This document shows, one piece after another, positions 51,865 through 60,152 of a stretch of DNA of 64,000 bases. The notes beneath the pieces were generated by a model. The model was not told where the DNA came from and made no database searches. It worked only from the letters and a program-made list of their open reading frames with translations. Position 1 is the first letter of the stretch. Every line of letters begins with the position of its first letter. The stretch lies in contig NZ_MAUE01000029.1 of NCBI RefSeq assembly GCF_001702265.1, positions 62,001 to 126,000 on the forward strand. Direction: 5' to 3'. A program made the translations under genes and the position numbers. This DNA comes from Pseudomonas aylmerensis (GTDB lineage: Bacteria; Pseudomonadota; Gammaproteobacteria; Pseudomonadales; Pseudomonadaceae).

Positions 51865-53274
51865 TCAGCGGTTCAGCGGGGCGACAAAACGGCTGTCGGC
51901 CGCGCTGTAGATCCAGGGTTCATCCACATCCGTGACCTTGAAACGCAAGGTCTGCGAGCTGCTGGTCGGTTTGTCGGCCAGCAGGGCCACGGACACCGGC
52001 ACATCGCTGATCTCCCCAGGCGCCAGGCTGATCTCGGTCTTGCCCTGCAACTGGAAGCCTTCGCCGTCCACCAGCTCCAGGCGGTAATCCTGGCGTTGCT
52101 GGGTCTTGTTGATGACCTTGAGGCTGTAGATATTCTCGATCAGGCCCTGGGCATTTTCGCGGAACATGCCACGGTCCTTGGTCACATCCAGCGACACCAT
52201 CGGTCGCCCCACCAGGGCCACCACCAGCGCGGCAATCATCACCAGCAGCACGGCACTGTAGCCGATCAGGCGTGGCCTGAGCAGATGAGTCTTGCCACCT
52301 TGCAGTTGATGTTCGGAGGTGTAGCTCACCAGGCCGCGCGCGTAACCCATCTTGTCCATGATCGAGTCGCAGGCGTCGACACAGGCTGCGCAACCGATGC
52401 ACTCCATTTGCAGGCCGTCGCGGATGTCGATACCGGTGGGGCACACCTGCACGCAGAGCTGGCAGTCGATGCAGTCCCCCAGGCCGACGTCGGCTGGCCT
52501 GGCCTCACGTTTGCGCGGGCCACGGCTTTCGCCACGGGCGGCGTCATAGGAGATGGTCAGCGTGTCCTTGTCGAACATCACACTCTGGAAGCGCGCATAC
52601 GGGCACATGTGCATGCACACTGCTTCGCGCAGCCAACCGGCGTTGAGGTAAGTGGCGGCGGTGAAGAACAGCACCCAGAACAGGCTGACGCCGCCCATTT
52701 GCCAGGTCAGCAGCTCGGCGGCCAGCGGGCGGATGGGCGTGAAGTAGCCGACAAAGGTCAGCCCGGTGAGCACGCTGATGCCCAGCCACAGGGTGTGCTT
52801 GGCCGCGCGCCGCGCCAGTTTGTTCACGCTCCACGGCGCCGCTTGCAACTTGATACGTTGATTGCGCTCGCCTTCGGTGACTTTCTCACACCACATGAAC
52901 AGCCAGGTGAACGAGCTTTGCGGACAGGTGTAGCCGCACCACACGCGGCCGGCGAACACGGTAATCGCAAACAGGCCGAAGGCGCAGATGATCAGCAGCG
53001 CTGACAACAAAATGAAATCCTGGGGCCAGAAGGTCGCGCCAAAGATATGGAATTTGCTCTGCGCCAGGTCCCAGAGTACCGCCTGGCGGTCGCCCCAGTT
53101 CAGCCACACGGTGCCGAAGAAGGCCAGGAACAGCAAGCCGGCACCGCCGATACGCAAGGTGCGGAACAGGCCGGTGAAGCTGCGGGTATGAATCAGGTTG
53201 TCGCTGGATTTGGCCTTCACCTTCTTTGGGTGTATGGGCACAAAGGTTTCCACGGTAGGGATTCTTTCGCTCAT
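51865..53274 (-). CDS. ccoG: Cytochrome oxidase accessory protein CcoG (FixG/RdxA family)
   Basis: This is 469 residues from the ATG at 53274. Helices at ~45-70, ~90-112, ~160-180 and ~195-215 alternate with cysteine motifs (RVWCGYTCPQSS). Two 4Fe-4S ferredoxin clusters follow, CIDCQLCVQVCPTGID and CIGCAACVDACDS, then a last helix (~340) and a periplasmic Ig-like C-terminus. It supports copper delivery during cbb3 oxidase assembly. It is not next to ccoNOPQ here, so it is a second copy or a displaced gene. Confidence 0.92.
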   Translation of the reverse strand: MSERIPTVETFVPIHPKKVKAKSSDNLIHTRSFTGLFRTLRIGGAGLLFLAFFGTVWLNWGDRQAVLWDLAQSKFHIFGATFWPQDFILLSALLIICAFGLFAITVFAGRVWCGYTCPQSSFTWLFMWCEKVTEGERNQRIKLQAAPWSVNKLARRAAKHTLWLGISVLTGLTFVGYFTPIRPLAAELLTWQMGGVSLFWVLFFTAATYLNAGWLREAVCMHMCPYARFQSVMFDKDTLTISYDAARGESRGPRKREARPADVGLGDCIDCQLCVQVCPTGIDIRDGLQMECIGCAACVDACDSIMDKMGYARGLVSYTSEHQLQGGKTHLLRPRLIGYSAVLLVMIAALVVALVGRPMVSLDVTKDRGMFRENAQGLIENIYSLKVINKTQQRQDYRLELVDGEGFQLQGKTEISLAPGEISDVPVSVALLADKPTSSSQTLRFKVTDVDEPWIYSAADSRFVAPLNR

Positions 53275-53400
53275 GGTCGTTCGCTCATCAGCCTCCATCA
53301 GGCGGATGAACTATGCGCGTGGCGCTGTGTGCATAACAGACTCAGCTAGGGCGATAAAAAGCGGATCAGATAGGGGCTTCGAGCGCCGCTGCGACAATGT

Positions 53401-53429
53401 GCTGCACCCCGTTGCATGAGGGGTGCAGC
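53401..53429. terminator. Long perfect hairpin between ccoG and the small gene
   Basis: GCTGCACCCC-GTTGCATGA-GGGGTGCAGC has a 10-bp perfect stem and 9-nt loop. It lies 30 bp downstream of the small DUF gene (minus strand) and upstream of ccoG. There is no T run, so it is a hairpin of uncertain role: terminator for the small gene or operator for ccoG. Confidence 0.45.
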
Positions 53430-53458
53430 GCTATCCTGGGCGTGCTGATACAGATCAA

Positions 53459-53698
53459 TTAAATCAACGAACCAGGTTCTTCGGCCTTCACATGTTGGCG
53501 CCCGTCGTGGGCGCCGGCGACCGTGAGCGCATCGGCCTCGGCTTCAGTGATGTAGATCCGCTCGGCCGCCAATTCTACGTAGGACATGGATTTGTCGATG
53601 TCGGTGACGATATTGACCCGTGTCGCCGGCACGCTCTGTTCCTGGCCATTGTCATCGAGCATGAAGTAGCACAGCTGGTTTTCGATACGAATGGGCAT
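53459..53698 (-). CDS. Small cytosolic protein, possibly DUF3203
   Basis: This is 79 residues from the ATG at 53698, preceded by AAAGGAGAA. It begins MPIRIENQLCYFMLDDNG; the middle reads TRVNIVTDIDKSMSYVELAAERIYITEAEADAL, and the end is charged. It has no signal peptide or membrane segment. The pattern resembles the Pseudomonas DUF3203 family as remembered, which cannot be confirmed here. The function is unknown. Confidence 0.65.
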   Translation of the reverse strand: MPIRIENQLCYFMLDDNGQEQSVPATRVNIVTDIDKSMSYVELAAERIYITEAEADALTVAGAHDGRQHVKAEEPGSLI

Positions 53699-53820
53699 GC
53701 CGTTCTCCTTTCTCATGGGCTATGAACGTTAGGGCGCAGCGATGTGCGCGGGTTCAAGGCAACTGACTGGCGGTCGCCGCTGTCCATCGTTGACCCATAA
53801 AGACAAAAAGGACGGCATCC

Positions 53821-54312
53821 ATGGACGCCTGGTGGCAAGAAGTGTGGCAAACCCTGCAAGCTGAATTTGCCGATATCGGCGATGCGAAACAACTCACCCA
53901 GATCACCGTGCGCCTGCTGATCGCTGCGGTCCTGGGCGGCATTCTCGGCTTCGAGCGCGAGAGCAAGGGCAAGGCCGCGGGCGTGCGCACGCACATGCTG
54001 GTGGCCTTGGGCGCGGCGCTGTTCGTGATGGTGCCGCAGATGTCCGGCAATCAGGCCGATGCCATGAGCCGCGTGGTCCAGGGCGTGATTGCCGGGATTG
54101 GCTTCCTCGGCGCCGGGACCATCATCAAGGGCAAGGATGAGGAAGAAGGGCACGTGAAGGGCCTGACCACCGCCGCCGGCCTTTGGATGACCGCTGCGAT
54201 TGGGGTCTCGGCCGGGTTGGGCCGGGAATCGACAGCGGTGCTGAGTACCTTGCTGGCTCTGCTGGTGTTCAGCGTGATGCCAAAAATCGTCAAGCGCTTT
54301 GAGAAGGGCTGA
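53821..54312 (+). CDS. MgtC/SapB-family membrane protein
   Basis: This 163-residue protein has about four helices. The family motif is LGGILGFERESKGKAAGVRTHMLVALGAALF, followed by GVIAGIGFLGAGTIIKG and TTAAGLWMTAAIGVSAGLG. MgtC proteins influence Mg2+ homeostasis, acid tolerance and intramacrophage survival. The ~70-residue C-terminal ACT-like domain of full MgtC is absent, so this is the short SapB/YhiD form. Its 3' end overlaps a small convergent gene. Confidence 0.9.
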   Translation: MDAWWQEVWQTLQAEFADIGDAKQLTQITVRLLIAAVLGGILGFERESKGKAAGVRTHMLVALGAALFVMVPQMSGNQADAMSRVVQGVIAGIGFLGAGTIIKGKDEEEGHVKGLTTAAGLWMTAAIGVSAGLGRESTAVLSTLLALLVFSVMPKIVKRFEKG

Positions 54313-54463
54313 CAATCACGGGCGGCATGGTGGTCGGCGGCTCCTCCACGGGTGGCGGGTCTTGGGGCGGGTCTTGTTCCGGAATCGGCTCCGGCTCGGT
54401 GGGTGGCAGCGTCGGGTTGTCGATATTCGGGTCCGGGGTTTCTGCCGGGATCGGGATATTCAT
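54290..54463 (-). CDS. Small proline-rich acidic protein (57 aa)
   Basis: A 58-codon frame starts MNIPIPAETPDPNIDNPTLP and continues with repeated Pro-Glu and Asp-Pro-Pro units, ending VIVSPSQSA. The start codon is preceded at ideal distance (8 bases) by AAAGGAGG, a full-strength ribosome site (54472-54479), which is the main reason to believe it. About one third of residues are Pro, with many Glu/Asp and no Lys or Arg. It should be disordered and cytoplasmic. It overlaps the end of the mgtC-like gene by 23 bp and is divergent from glgE. The function is unknown. Confidence 0.7.
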   Translation of the reverse strand: MNIPIPAETPDPNIDNPTLPPTEPEPIPEQDPPQDPPPVEEPPTTMPPVIVSPSQSA

Positions 54464-54666
54464 CGGTGTGGCCTCCTTTGTGCTTTGCTCTATCGGTGGA
54501 CAGCCGCCGGGGCGATTTGATTCCCGCTCAATGGCCGCACATCCACCTGAACTTTTCCCGGTGAGGCAGGCTCGGACCTTATACGGCCCTGCTCAGGGAG
54601 AGCGGCGTCGTCTCAGAATTCAGATCAAGCAAAGAGCGTCCACAGGGCGTAAGGGGAAGATGCTCG

Positions 54667-56655
54667 ATGACTGCTGAAACACAGGTTCCAGAAGAATCCC
54701 TCTTGCCGCTGTCCCAGGCATTGTTACTGCCCAGGATCGCGATCGAAAGCACCACCCCCGTGATCGATGGCGGCGAATTCGCCGTCAAGGCGGTGGTTGG
54801 CCAGCGCATTGACGTCACCAGCAACGTCTTTGCCGACGGCCACGACAAGCTGGCGGTGCTGATCCGCTGGCGCCCGCTGCACCAGGAACACTGGCACAGC
54901 GTGGTGATGAACGACGTGGGCAACAATGGCTGGGAGGGCGGGTTCACCGTCAGTGACCAAGGCCCCCACGAATACTGCATTGAAGCCTGGATCGATACCT
55001 TCGCCAGCTTCTGCTACGAACTGCGCAAGAAACATGAGGCCGGGGTACCGGTCAGCCTGGAGTTGCAGGAAGGTCGCAGCCTGGTGCTGCAGGCCGCCGA
55101 ACGCAGCGACAACGAGTTGCGCGACCGCCTGATGCTGCTGCACCACGAACTCTCCGGCCTGCTGGAAACCGAGCAGGTCGCGCAGTTCCTGCACGAAGAC
55201 AGTGCACATTTGATGACCCAGGCCGACCACCGTGCCTATTTGAGCATCAGCCGGGTCTACCCGATTGATGTCGAGCGCGAGGCGGCTCAGTTTGCCAGCT
55301 GGTACGAGCTGTTTCCGCGCTCGATCACTGACGATCCCGCCCGCCATGGCACCTTTAACGATGTGCACTCGCGCTTGTCGATGATCCACGACATGGGATT
55401 CGACGTGCTGTATTTCCCGCCGATCCACCCCATCGGCCGCAGCCATCGCAAGGGCAAGAACAATTCCCTGACCGCCGGTCCGGAGGATCCGGGCAGCCCG
55501 TATGCCATCGGCAGCGAGGAGGGCGGCCATGAGGCGATCCATCCGCAATTGGGCAGCCGCGATGACTTCCGGCGCCTGGTCAAGGCTGCCGCCGATCACG
55601 GCCTGGAAATCGCCCTGGACTTCGCCATCCAATGCTCCCAGGACCATCCGTGGCTCAAGCAACACCCGGGCTGGTTCAACTGGCGCCCGGACGGCACGAT
55701 CAAATACGCCGAGAACCCGCCGAAGAAATACCAGGACATCGTCAACGTCGACTTCTATGCCGCCGACGCGATCCCGAGCCTGTGGACCGAATTGCGCGAC
55801 ATCGTGGTGGGCTGGGTGGAAGAGGGCGTGAAGACTTTTCGCGTCGACAACCCTCACACCAAGCCGCTGCCGTTCTGGCAATGGCTGATCAGCGACGTGC
55901 GATCCAAGCACCCCGACGTGATCTTTCTCGCCGAGGCGTTCACCACGCCGGCGATGATGGCGCGCCTGGGCAAGGTCGGCTATTCCCAGAGCTACACCTA
56001 TTTCACCTGGCGTAACACCAAGGCCGAACTCGGTGAGTACCTGACGCAGCTGAACCAGTCGCCGTGGCGTGAATGCTACCGGCCGAACTTCTTCGTCAAC
56101 ACGCCGGACATCAACCCCGGCTTCCTGCACGAATCCGGTCGGCCGGGGTTTCTCATCCGCGCCGCACTGGCGACCATGGGCTCGGGCCTGTGGGGCATGT
56201 ATTCGGGTTTCGAGCTGTGCGAAGCGGCGCCGGTGCCGGGCAAAGAGGAATACCTGGACTCGGAGAAATACGAGATCCGTCCACGGAACTTCACCGCGCC
56301 CGGCAACATCATTGCCGAGATCGCCCAACTCAACCGCATTCGCCGACAGAACCCGGCCTTGCACACGCACTTGGGCCTCAAGCTCTACAACGCCTGGAAT
56401 GACAACATCCTGTATTTCGGCAAACGCAGCGAGGATGGCAGCAACTTCATCCTGGTGGCCGTCAACCTCGACCCGTTCAACGCCCAGGAAGCGCATTTCG
56501 AGCTGCCGTTATGGGAGTTGGGCCTGCCCGACGATGCCCAGACCCAAGGCGAAGACTTGATGAACGGCCATCGCTGGACCTGGTACGGCAAAAACCAGTG
56601 GACCCGCCTGGAGCCGCATATGCCGTTCGGGATCTGGCGCCTCACTGTTGCCTGA
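54667..56655 (+). CDS. glgE: Alpha-1,4-glucan:maltose-1-phosphate maltosyltransferase
   Basis: This 662-residue GH13_3 enzyme extends alpha-glucan chains using maltose 1-phosphate. The N-terminal domain (residues ~15-120, IDVTSNVFADGHDKL) mediates dimer contacts. The catalytic barrel includes MGFDVLYFPPIHPIGRSHRKGKNN, nucleophile Asp394 (TFRVDNPHTKP) and acid/base Glu423 (IFLAEAFTTPAM). It is the first gene of glgE-treS-glgB, the trehalose-to-glucan route. The 200-bp region upstream contains its promoter and the start of the divergent proline-rich gene. Confidence 0.94.
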   Translation: MTAETQVPEESLLPLSQALLLPRIAIESTTPVIDGGEFAVKAVVGQRIDVTSNVFADGHDKLAVLIRWRPLHQEHWHSVVMNDVGNNGWEGGFTVSDQGPHEYCIEAWIDTFASFCYELRKKHEAGVPVSLELQEGRSLVLQAAERSDNELRDRLMLLHHELSGLLETEQVAQFLHEDSAHLMTQADHRAYLSISRVYPIDVEREAAQFASWYELFPRSITDDPARHGTFNDVHSRLSMIHDMGFDVLYFPPIHPIGRSHRKGKNNSLTAGPEDPGSPYAIGSEEGGHEAIHPQLGSRDDFRRLVKAAADHGLEIALDFAIQCSQDHPWLKQHPGWFNWRPDGTIKYAENPPKKYQDIVNVDFYAADAIPSLWTELRDIVVGWVEEGVKTFRVDNPHTKPLPFWQWLISDVRSKHPDVIFLAEAFTTPAMMARLGKVGYSQSYTYFTWRNTKAELGEYLTQLNQSPWRECYRPNFFVNTPDINPGFLHESGRPGFLIRAALATMGSGLWGMYSGFELCEAAPVPGKEEYLDSEKYEIRPRNFTAPGNIIAEIAQLNRIRRQNPALHTHLGLKLYNAWNDNILYFGKRSEDGSNFILVAVNLDPFNAQEAHFELPLWELGLPDDAQTQGEDLMNGHRWTWYGKNQWTRLEPHMPFGIWRLTVA

Positions 56656-56668
56656 GACCGTCTCCCCT

Positions 56669-56752
56669 GCAGGCGCCGGCTCGCCGGCGATGGCAGCGGG
56701 CCTGACACCTTTTTTTCGCTGAAACACCGCGACCGCCGGCAAGCCGGCTCCG
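56669..56752. repeat. Paired REP sequences between glgE and treS
   Basis: GCAGGCGCCGGCTCGCCGGCG (from 56669) and the inverted CGCCGGCAAGCCGGCTCC (56734-56751) form a REP pair. The right REP is itself framed by a 12-bp inverted repeat, GAAACACCGCGA (56721-56732) and TCGCGGTGTTTC (56761-56772). The pair fills most of the 149-bp gap. Confidence 0.7.
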
Positions 56753-56804
56753 ACACGGGTTCGCGGTGTTTCAAGTGGATGTTCACGCATTTCAGGAGTT
56801 TCCA

Positions 56805-59800
56805 ATGGCGAAGAAACCCAAGGCTGCCACCTTTATCAAAGACCCGCTCTGGTACAAGGACGCGGTGATCTATCAGGTTCATGTCAAATCCTATTTCGAC
56901 TCCAACAACGACGGCATCGGTGACTTTCCCGGGCTGATCGCCAAGCTCGACTACATCGCCGACCTGGGCGTGAACACCATCTGGCTGCTGCCGTTCTACC
57001 CCTCGCCGCGCCGCGACGATGGCTATGACATTGCCGAGTACCGGGGCGTGCACAGCGACTACGGGACCATGGCCGACGCCAAGCGCTTTATCGCCGAGGC
57101 CCACAAGCGCGGATTGCGGGTCATCACCGAGTTGGTGATCAACCACACCTCGGACCAGCACCCCTGGTTCCAACGCGCGCGCAAGGCCAAGCCCGGTTCG
57201 GCGGCGCGGGACTTCTACGTGTGGTCGGATGATGACCAGAAGTACGACGGCACACGCATCATTTTCCTCGACACCGAAAAATCCAACTGGACCTGGGACC
57301 CGGTCGCCGGCCAGTACTTCTGGCACCGCTTCTATTCCCACCAGCCGGACCTCAATTTCGACAACCCGCAGGTGATGAAAGCCGTGCTGTCGGTGATGCG
57401 CTACTGGCTGGACATGGGTATCGACGGCCTGCGCCTGGACGCGATTCCCTACCTGATCGAACGCGATGGCACCAACAACGAAAACCTTCCCGAAACCCAC
57501 GGCGTGCTCAAGCAGATCCGCGCCGAGATCGACGCGCATTACCCCGACCGCATGCTGCTCGCCGAGGCCAACCAGTGGCCTGAAGACACCCAGCTGTACT
57601 TCGGTGACCGCAAGGGCGATGACGGTGACGAGTGCCACATGGCCTTCCACTTCCCGCTGATGCCGCGCATGTACATGGCGCTGGCCCAGGAAGATCGCTT
57701 CCCGATCACCGACATCCTGCGCCAGACCCCAGAGATCCCCGCCAACTGCCAATGGGCGATTTTCCTGCGCAACCACGATGAACTGACCCTGGAAATGGTC
57801 ACCGACAAAGAACGCGATTACCTGTGGAACTACTACGCCGCTGACCGCCGCGCGCGGATCAACCTGGGCATCCGCCGGCGCCTGGCGCCGTTGGTGGAGC
57901 GTGACCGTCGACGTGTCGAACTGCTCAACAGCCTGTTGCTGTCGATGCCAGGCACACCGACCCTGTATTACGGCGATGAAATCGGCATGGGCGACAACAT
58001 CTACCTGGGCGACCGTGACGGGGTGCGCACGCCGATGCAGTGGTCCATCGACCGCAACGGCGGTTTTTCCCGGGCCAACCCGGCGAGCCTGGTGTTGCCG
58101 CCGATCATGGACCCGCAATACGGCTACCAGTCGGTCAACGTCGAAACCCAGGCCCAGGATCCACACTCGCTGCTCAACTGGACCCGCCGCATGCTTGCGG
58201 TGCGCAAGCAGTCCAAGGCGTTCGGCCGTGGCAGCCTGAAAATGCTCTCGCCAAGCAACCGCCGCATCCTCGCCTACACCCGCGAATTCACCGGCGACGA
58301 TGGGCGCACCGAAATCATCCTGTGCGTGGCCAACGTGTCGCGCAGTGCCCAGGCGGCCGAACTGGACCTGTCGGCCTTCGCCGGCATGGTACCGGTGGAG
58401 ATGCTGGGCGGTAATGCGTTCCCGCCGATTGGCCAGCTGAATTTCCTGCTGACCCTGGCGCCATACGGCTTCTATTGGTTCGTGCTGGCGGCGGAAAACC
58501 AGATGCCGAGCTGGCATGTGGAACCGGCGCAAAGCATGCCGGACTTCACCACGCTGGTGCTGAAAAAACGCATGGAAGAGCTGCTCGAAGAGCCGTGCCG
58601 CGCGACCCTGGAGCAGACCTCGCTGCCGGCCTGGCTGCCCAAGCGGCGCTGGTTTGCCGGCAAGGACACGGCCATCGACAGTGTGCGCATCGTCTATGGC
58701 GCACGCTTTGGCGACCCGCAGCACCCGGTGTTGCTCAGCGAGCTTGAGGTGACCGCCGGTGGCCAGGTCAACCGTTATCAGCTGCCATTCGGCTTTCTCG
58801 GCGAAGACCAGTTCACCAGCGCCTTGCCGCAGCAACTGGCGCTGGCCCGCGTGCGCCGTGTGCGCCAGGTCGGGTTGGTGACGGACGCCTTCAGCCTTGA
58901 GCACTTCATTCGCGCGGTCATCCAGGGCCTGCAAGCCGGCACCGTGCTGAACACCAGCGATGGCGACCTGCGTTTTGAAGCCACGCCGCACTTGGCCAGG
59001 TTGCAGCTCAATGACGAGTCGGTGGTGCGCTACCTGTCGGCCGAGCAGTCCAACAGTTCAGTGGTGGTGGGCGAAAGCCTGGTGCTCAAACTGATCCGCA
59101 AAGTCAGCGCCGGGGTGCACCCGGAGCTGGAAATGAGCGCCTACCTGACCGCCGCCGACTACCCGAACATCTCGCCATTGCTGGGCTCGATGGTGCGCCG
59201 CGATGCGGCGGGCGACGACAACCTGTTGATGATTGCCCAAGGCTACCTGAGCAACCAGGGCGATGCCTGGAGCTGGACCCAGAACAACCTCGAGCGCGCG
59301 ATCCGCGACGAACTCGCCGAAGCCATCTCCGAGCAGGAACAACACTACAACGCCCTGGGCGAACTGGCCGACTTTGCCGGATTGCTCGGGCAGCGCCTGG
59401 GCGAAATGCATGGGGTACTGGGCGCGAAGACCACTAACAAAGACTTCAAGCCCGAGGTCACCACAGTCAAGGATACCCAGGCCTGGGCCAAGGATGTCGG
59501 TGCACAGATCGACCGCGCCCTGCAATTGCTCAAGCTGCACCAAAGCCAATTGAACCCTGGCGATCAGGCGCTGGTCAGTGAATTGCTGGCGCAGAAAAAA
59601 GCCATCGCCAGCCATGTGCAGGCCTTGGCGAAAGCCACGCTGGGCGGCCTGCGCATTCGTGTCCACGGTGATTTGCACCTGGGCCAGGTGCTGGTGGTGA
59701 AGGGCGATGCCTACCTGATCGACTTTGAAGGCGAGCCTGCGCGGCCGCTGCATGAGCGCCGGGGCAAGCACAGCCCGTACAAGGATGTGAGTGGGGTGTT

Positions 59801-60152
59801 GCGTTCCTTTGATTACGCGGCGGCGATGGCGCTGAATGTGCAGGGCGTGGATCACTCGACGGAGGCGGACGTTGCCCGCAAGCGCGTGACCGATCGTTAC
59901 CTGAAAGAAGCGCGCCAGGCATTTATCCAGGCTTATCAGGCAGCTACGTCTACACTGGCGCATGACTGGCAGGATGCCAAGGGCCAGGACGCTGCGCTGA
60001 CGCTGTTCAGCCTCGAGAAGGCCGCGTATGAAGTGGCTTACGAAGCGGAAAATCGCCCGACCTGGCTGCCAGTGCCCCTGCAAGGGTTGCACGGCTTGCT
60101 GAGTGGGCTTGTACCTATATCGAAAACTGTACGCGGTGGGGAGACGTCATGA
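56805..60152 (+). CDS. treS: Trehalose synthase fused to maltokinase (TreS-Pep2)
   Basis: This is 1115 residues from the ATG at 56805 (AGGAGTTT ribosome site). The N-terminal GH13_16 part (~1-550) has WYKDAVIYQVHVKSYFDSNNDGIGDF, nucleophile Asp212 (GLRLDAIPYLIERDG) and Glu254 (LLAEANQWPED). It interconverts trehalose and maltose. The C-terminal part (~580-1115) is a maltokinase of the aminoglycoside-phosphotransferase-like fold, with HGDLHLGQVLVV and IDFEGEPARP. It makes maltose 1-phosphate for GlgE. The fusion channels trehalose to maltose 1-phosphate. It overlaps glgB by 4 bp. Confidence 0.94.
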   Translation: MAKKPKAATFIKDPLWYKDAVIYQVHVKSYFDSNNDGIGDFPGLIAKLDYIADLGVNTIWLLPFYPSPRRDDGYDIAEYRGVHSDYGTMADAKRFIAEAHKRGLRVITELVINHTSDQHPWFQRARKAKPGSAARDFYVWSDDDQKYDGTRIIFLDTEKSNWTWDPVAGQYFWHRFYSHQPDLNFDNPQVMKAVLSVMRYWLDMGIDGLRLDAIPYLIERDGTNNENLPETHGVLKQIRAEIDAHYPDRMLLAEANQWPEDTQLYFGDRKGDDGDECHMAFHFPLMPRMYMALAQEDRFPITDILRQTPEIPANCQWAIFLRNHDELTLEMVTDKERDYLWNYYAADRRARINLGIRRRLAPLVERDRRRVELLNSLLLSMPGTPTLYYGDEIGMGDNIYLGDRDGVRTPMQWSIDRNGGFSRANPASLVLPPIMDPQYGYQSVNVETQAQDPHSLLNWTRRMLAVRKQSKAFGRGSLKMLSPSNRRILAYTREFTGDDGRTEIILCVANVSRSAQAAELDLSAFAGMVPVEMLGGNAFPPIGQLNFLLTLAPYGFYWFVLAAENQMPSWHVEPAQSMPDFTTLVLKKRMEELLEEPCRATLEQTSLPAWLPKRRWFAGKDTAIDSVRIVYGARFGDPQHPVLLSELEVTAGGQVNRYQLPFGFLGEDQFTSALPQQLALARVRRVRQVGLVTDAFSLEHFIRAVIQGLQAGTVLNTSDGDLRFEATPHLARLQLNDESVVRYLSAEQSNSSVVVGESLVLKLIRKVSAGVHPELEMSAYLTAADYPNISPLLGSMVRRDAAGDDNLLMIAQGYLSNQGDAWSWTQNNLERAIRDELAEAISEQEQHYNALGELADFAGLLGQRLGEMHGVLGAKTTNKDFKPEVTTVKDTQAWAKDVGAQIDRALQLLKLHQSQLNPGDQALVSELLAQKKAIASHVQALAKATLGGLRIRVHGDLHLGQVLVVKGDAYLIDFEGEPARPLHERRGKHSPYKDVSGVLRSFDYAAAMALNVQGVDHSTEADVARKRVTDRYLKEARQAFIQAYQAATSTLAHDWQDAKGQDAALTLFSLEKAAYEVAYEAENRPTWLPVPLQGLHGLLSGLVPISKTVRGGETS

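Noticed and set aside
53430..53475. Anr/Fnr box upstream of ccoG
   Set aside because: The minus strand reads TTGAT-TTAA-TTGAT, a direct repeat and not the TTGAT-N4-ATCAA dyad. It overlaps the end of the small upstream gene and is far from the ccoG start.
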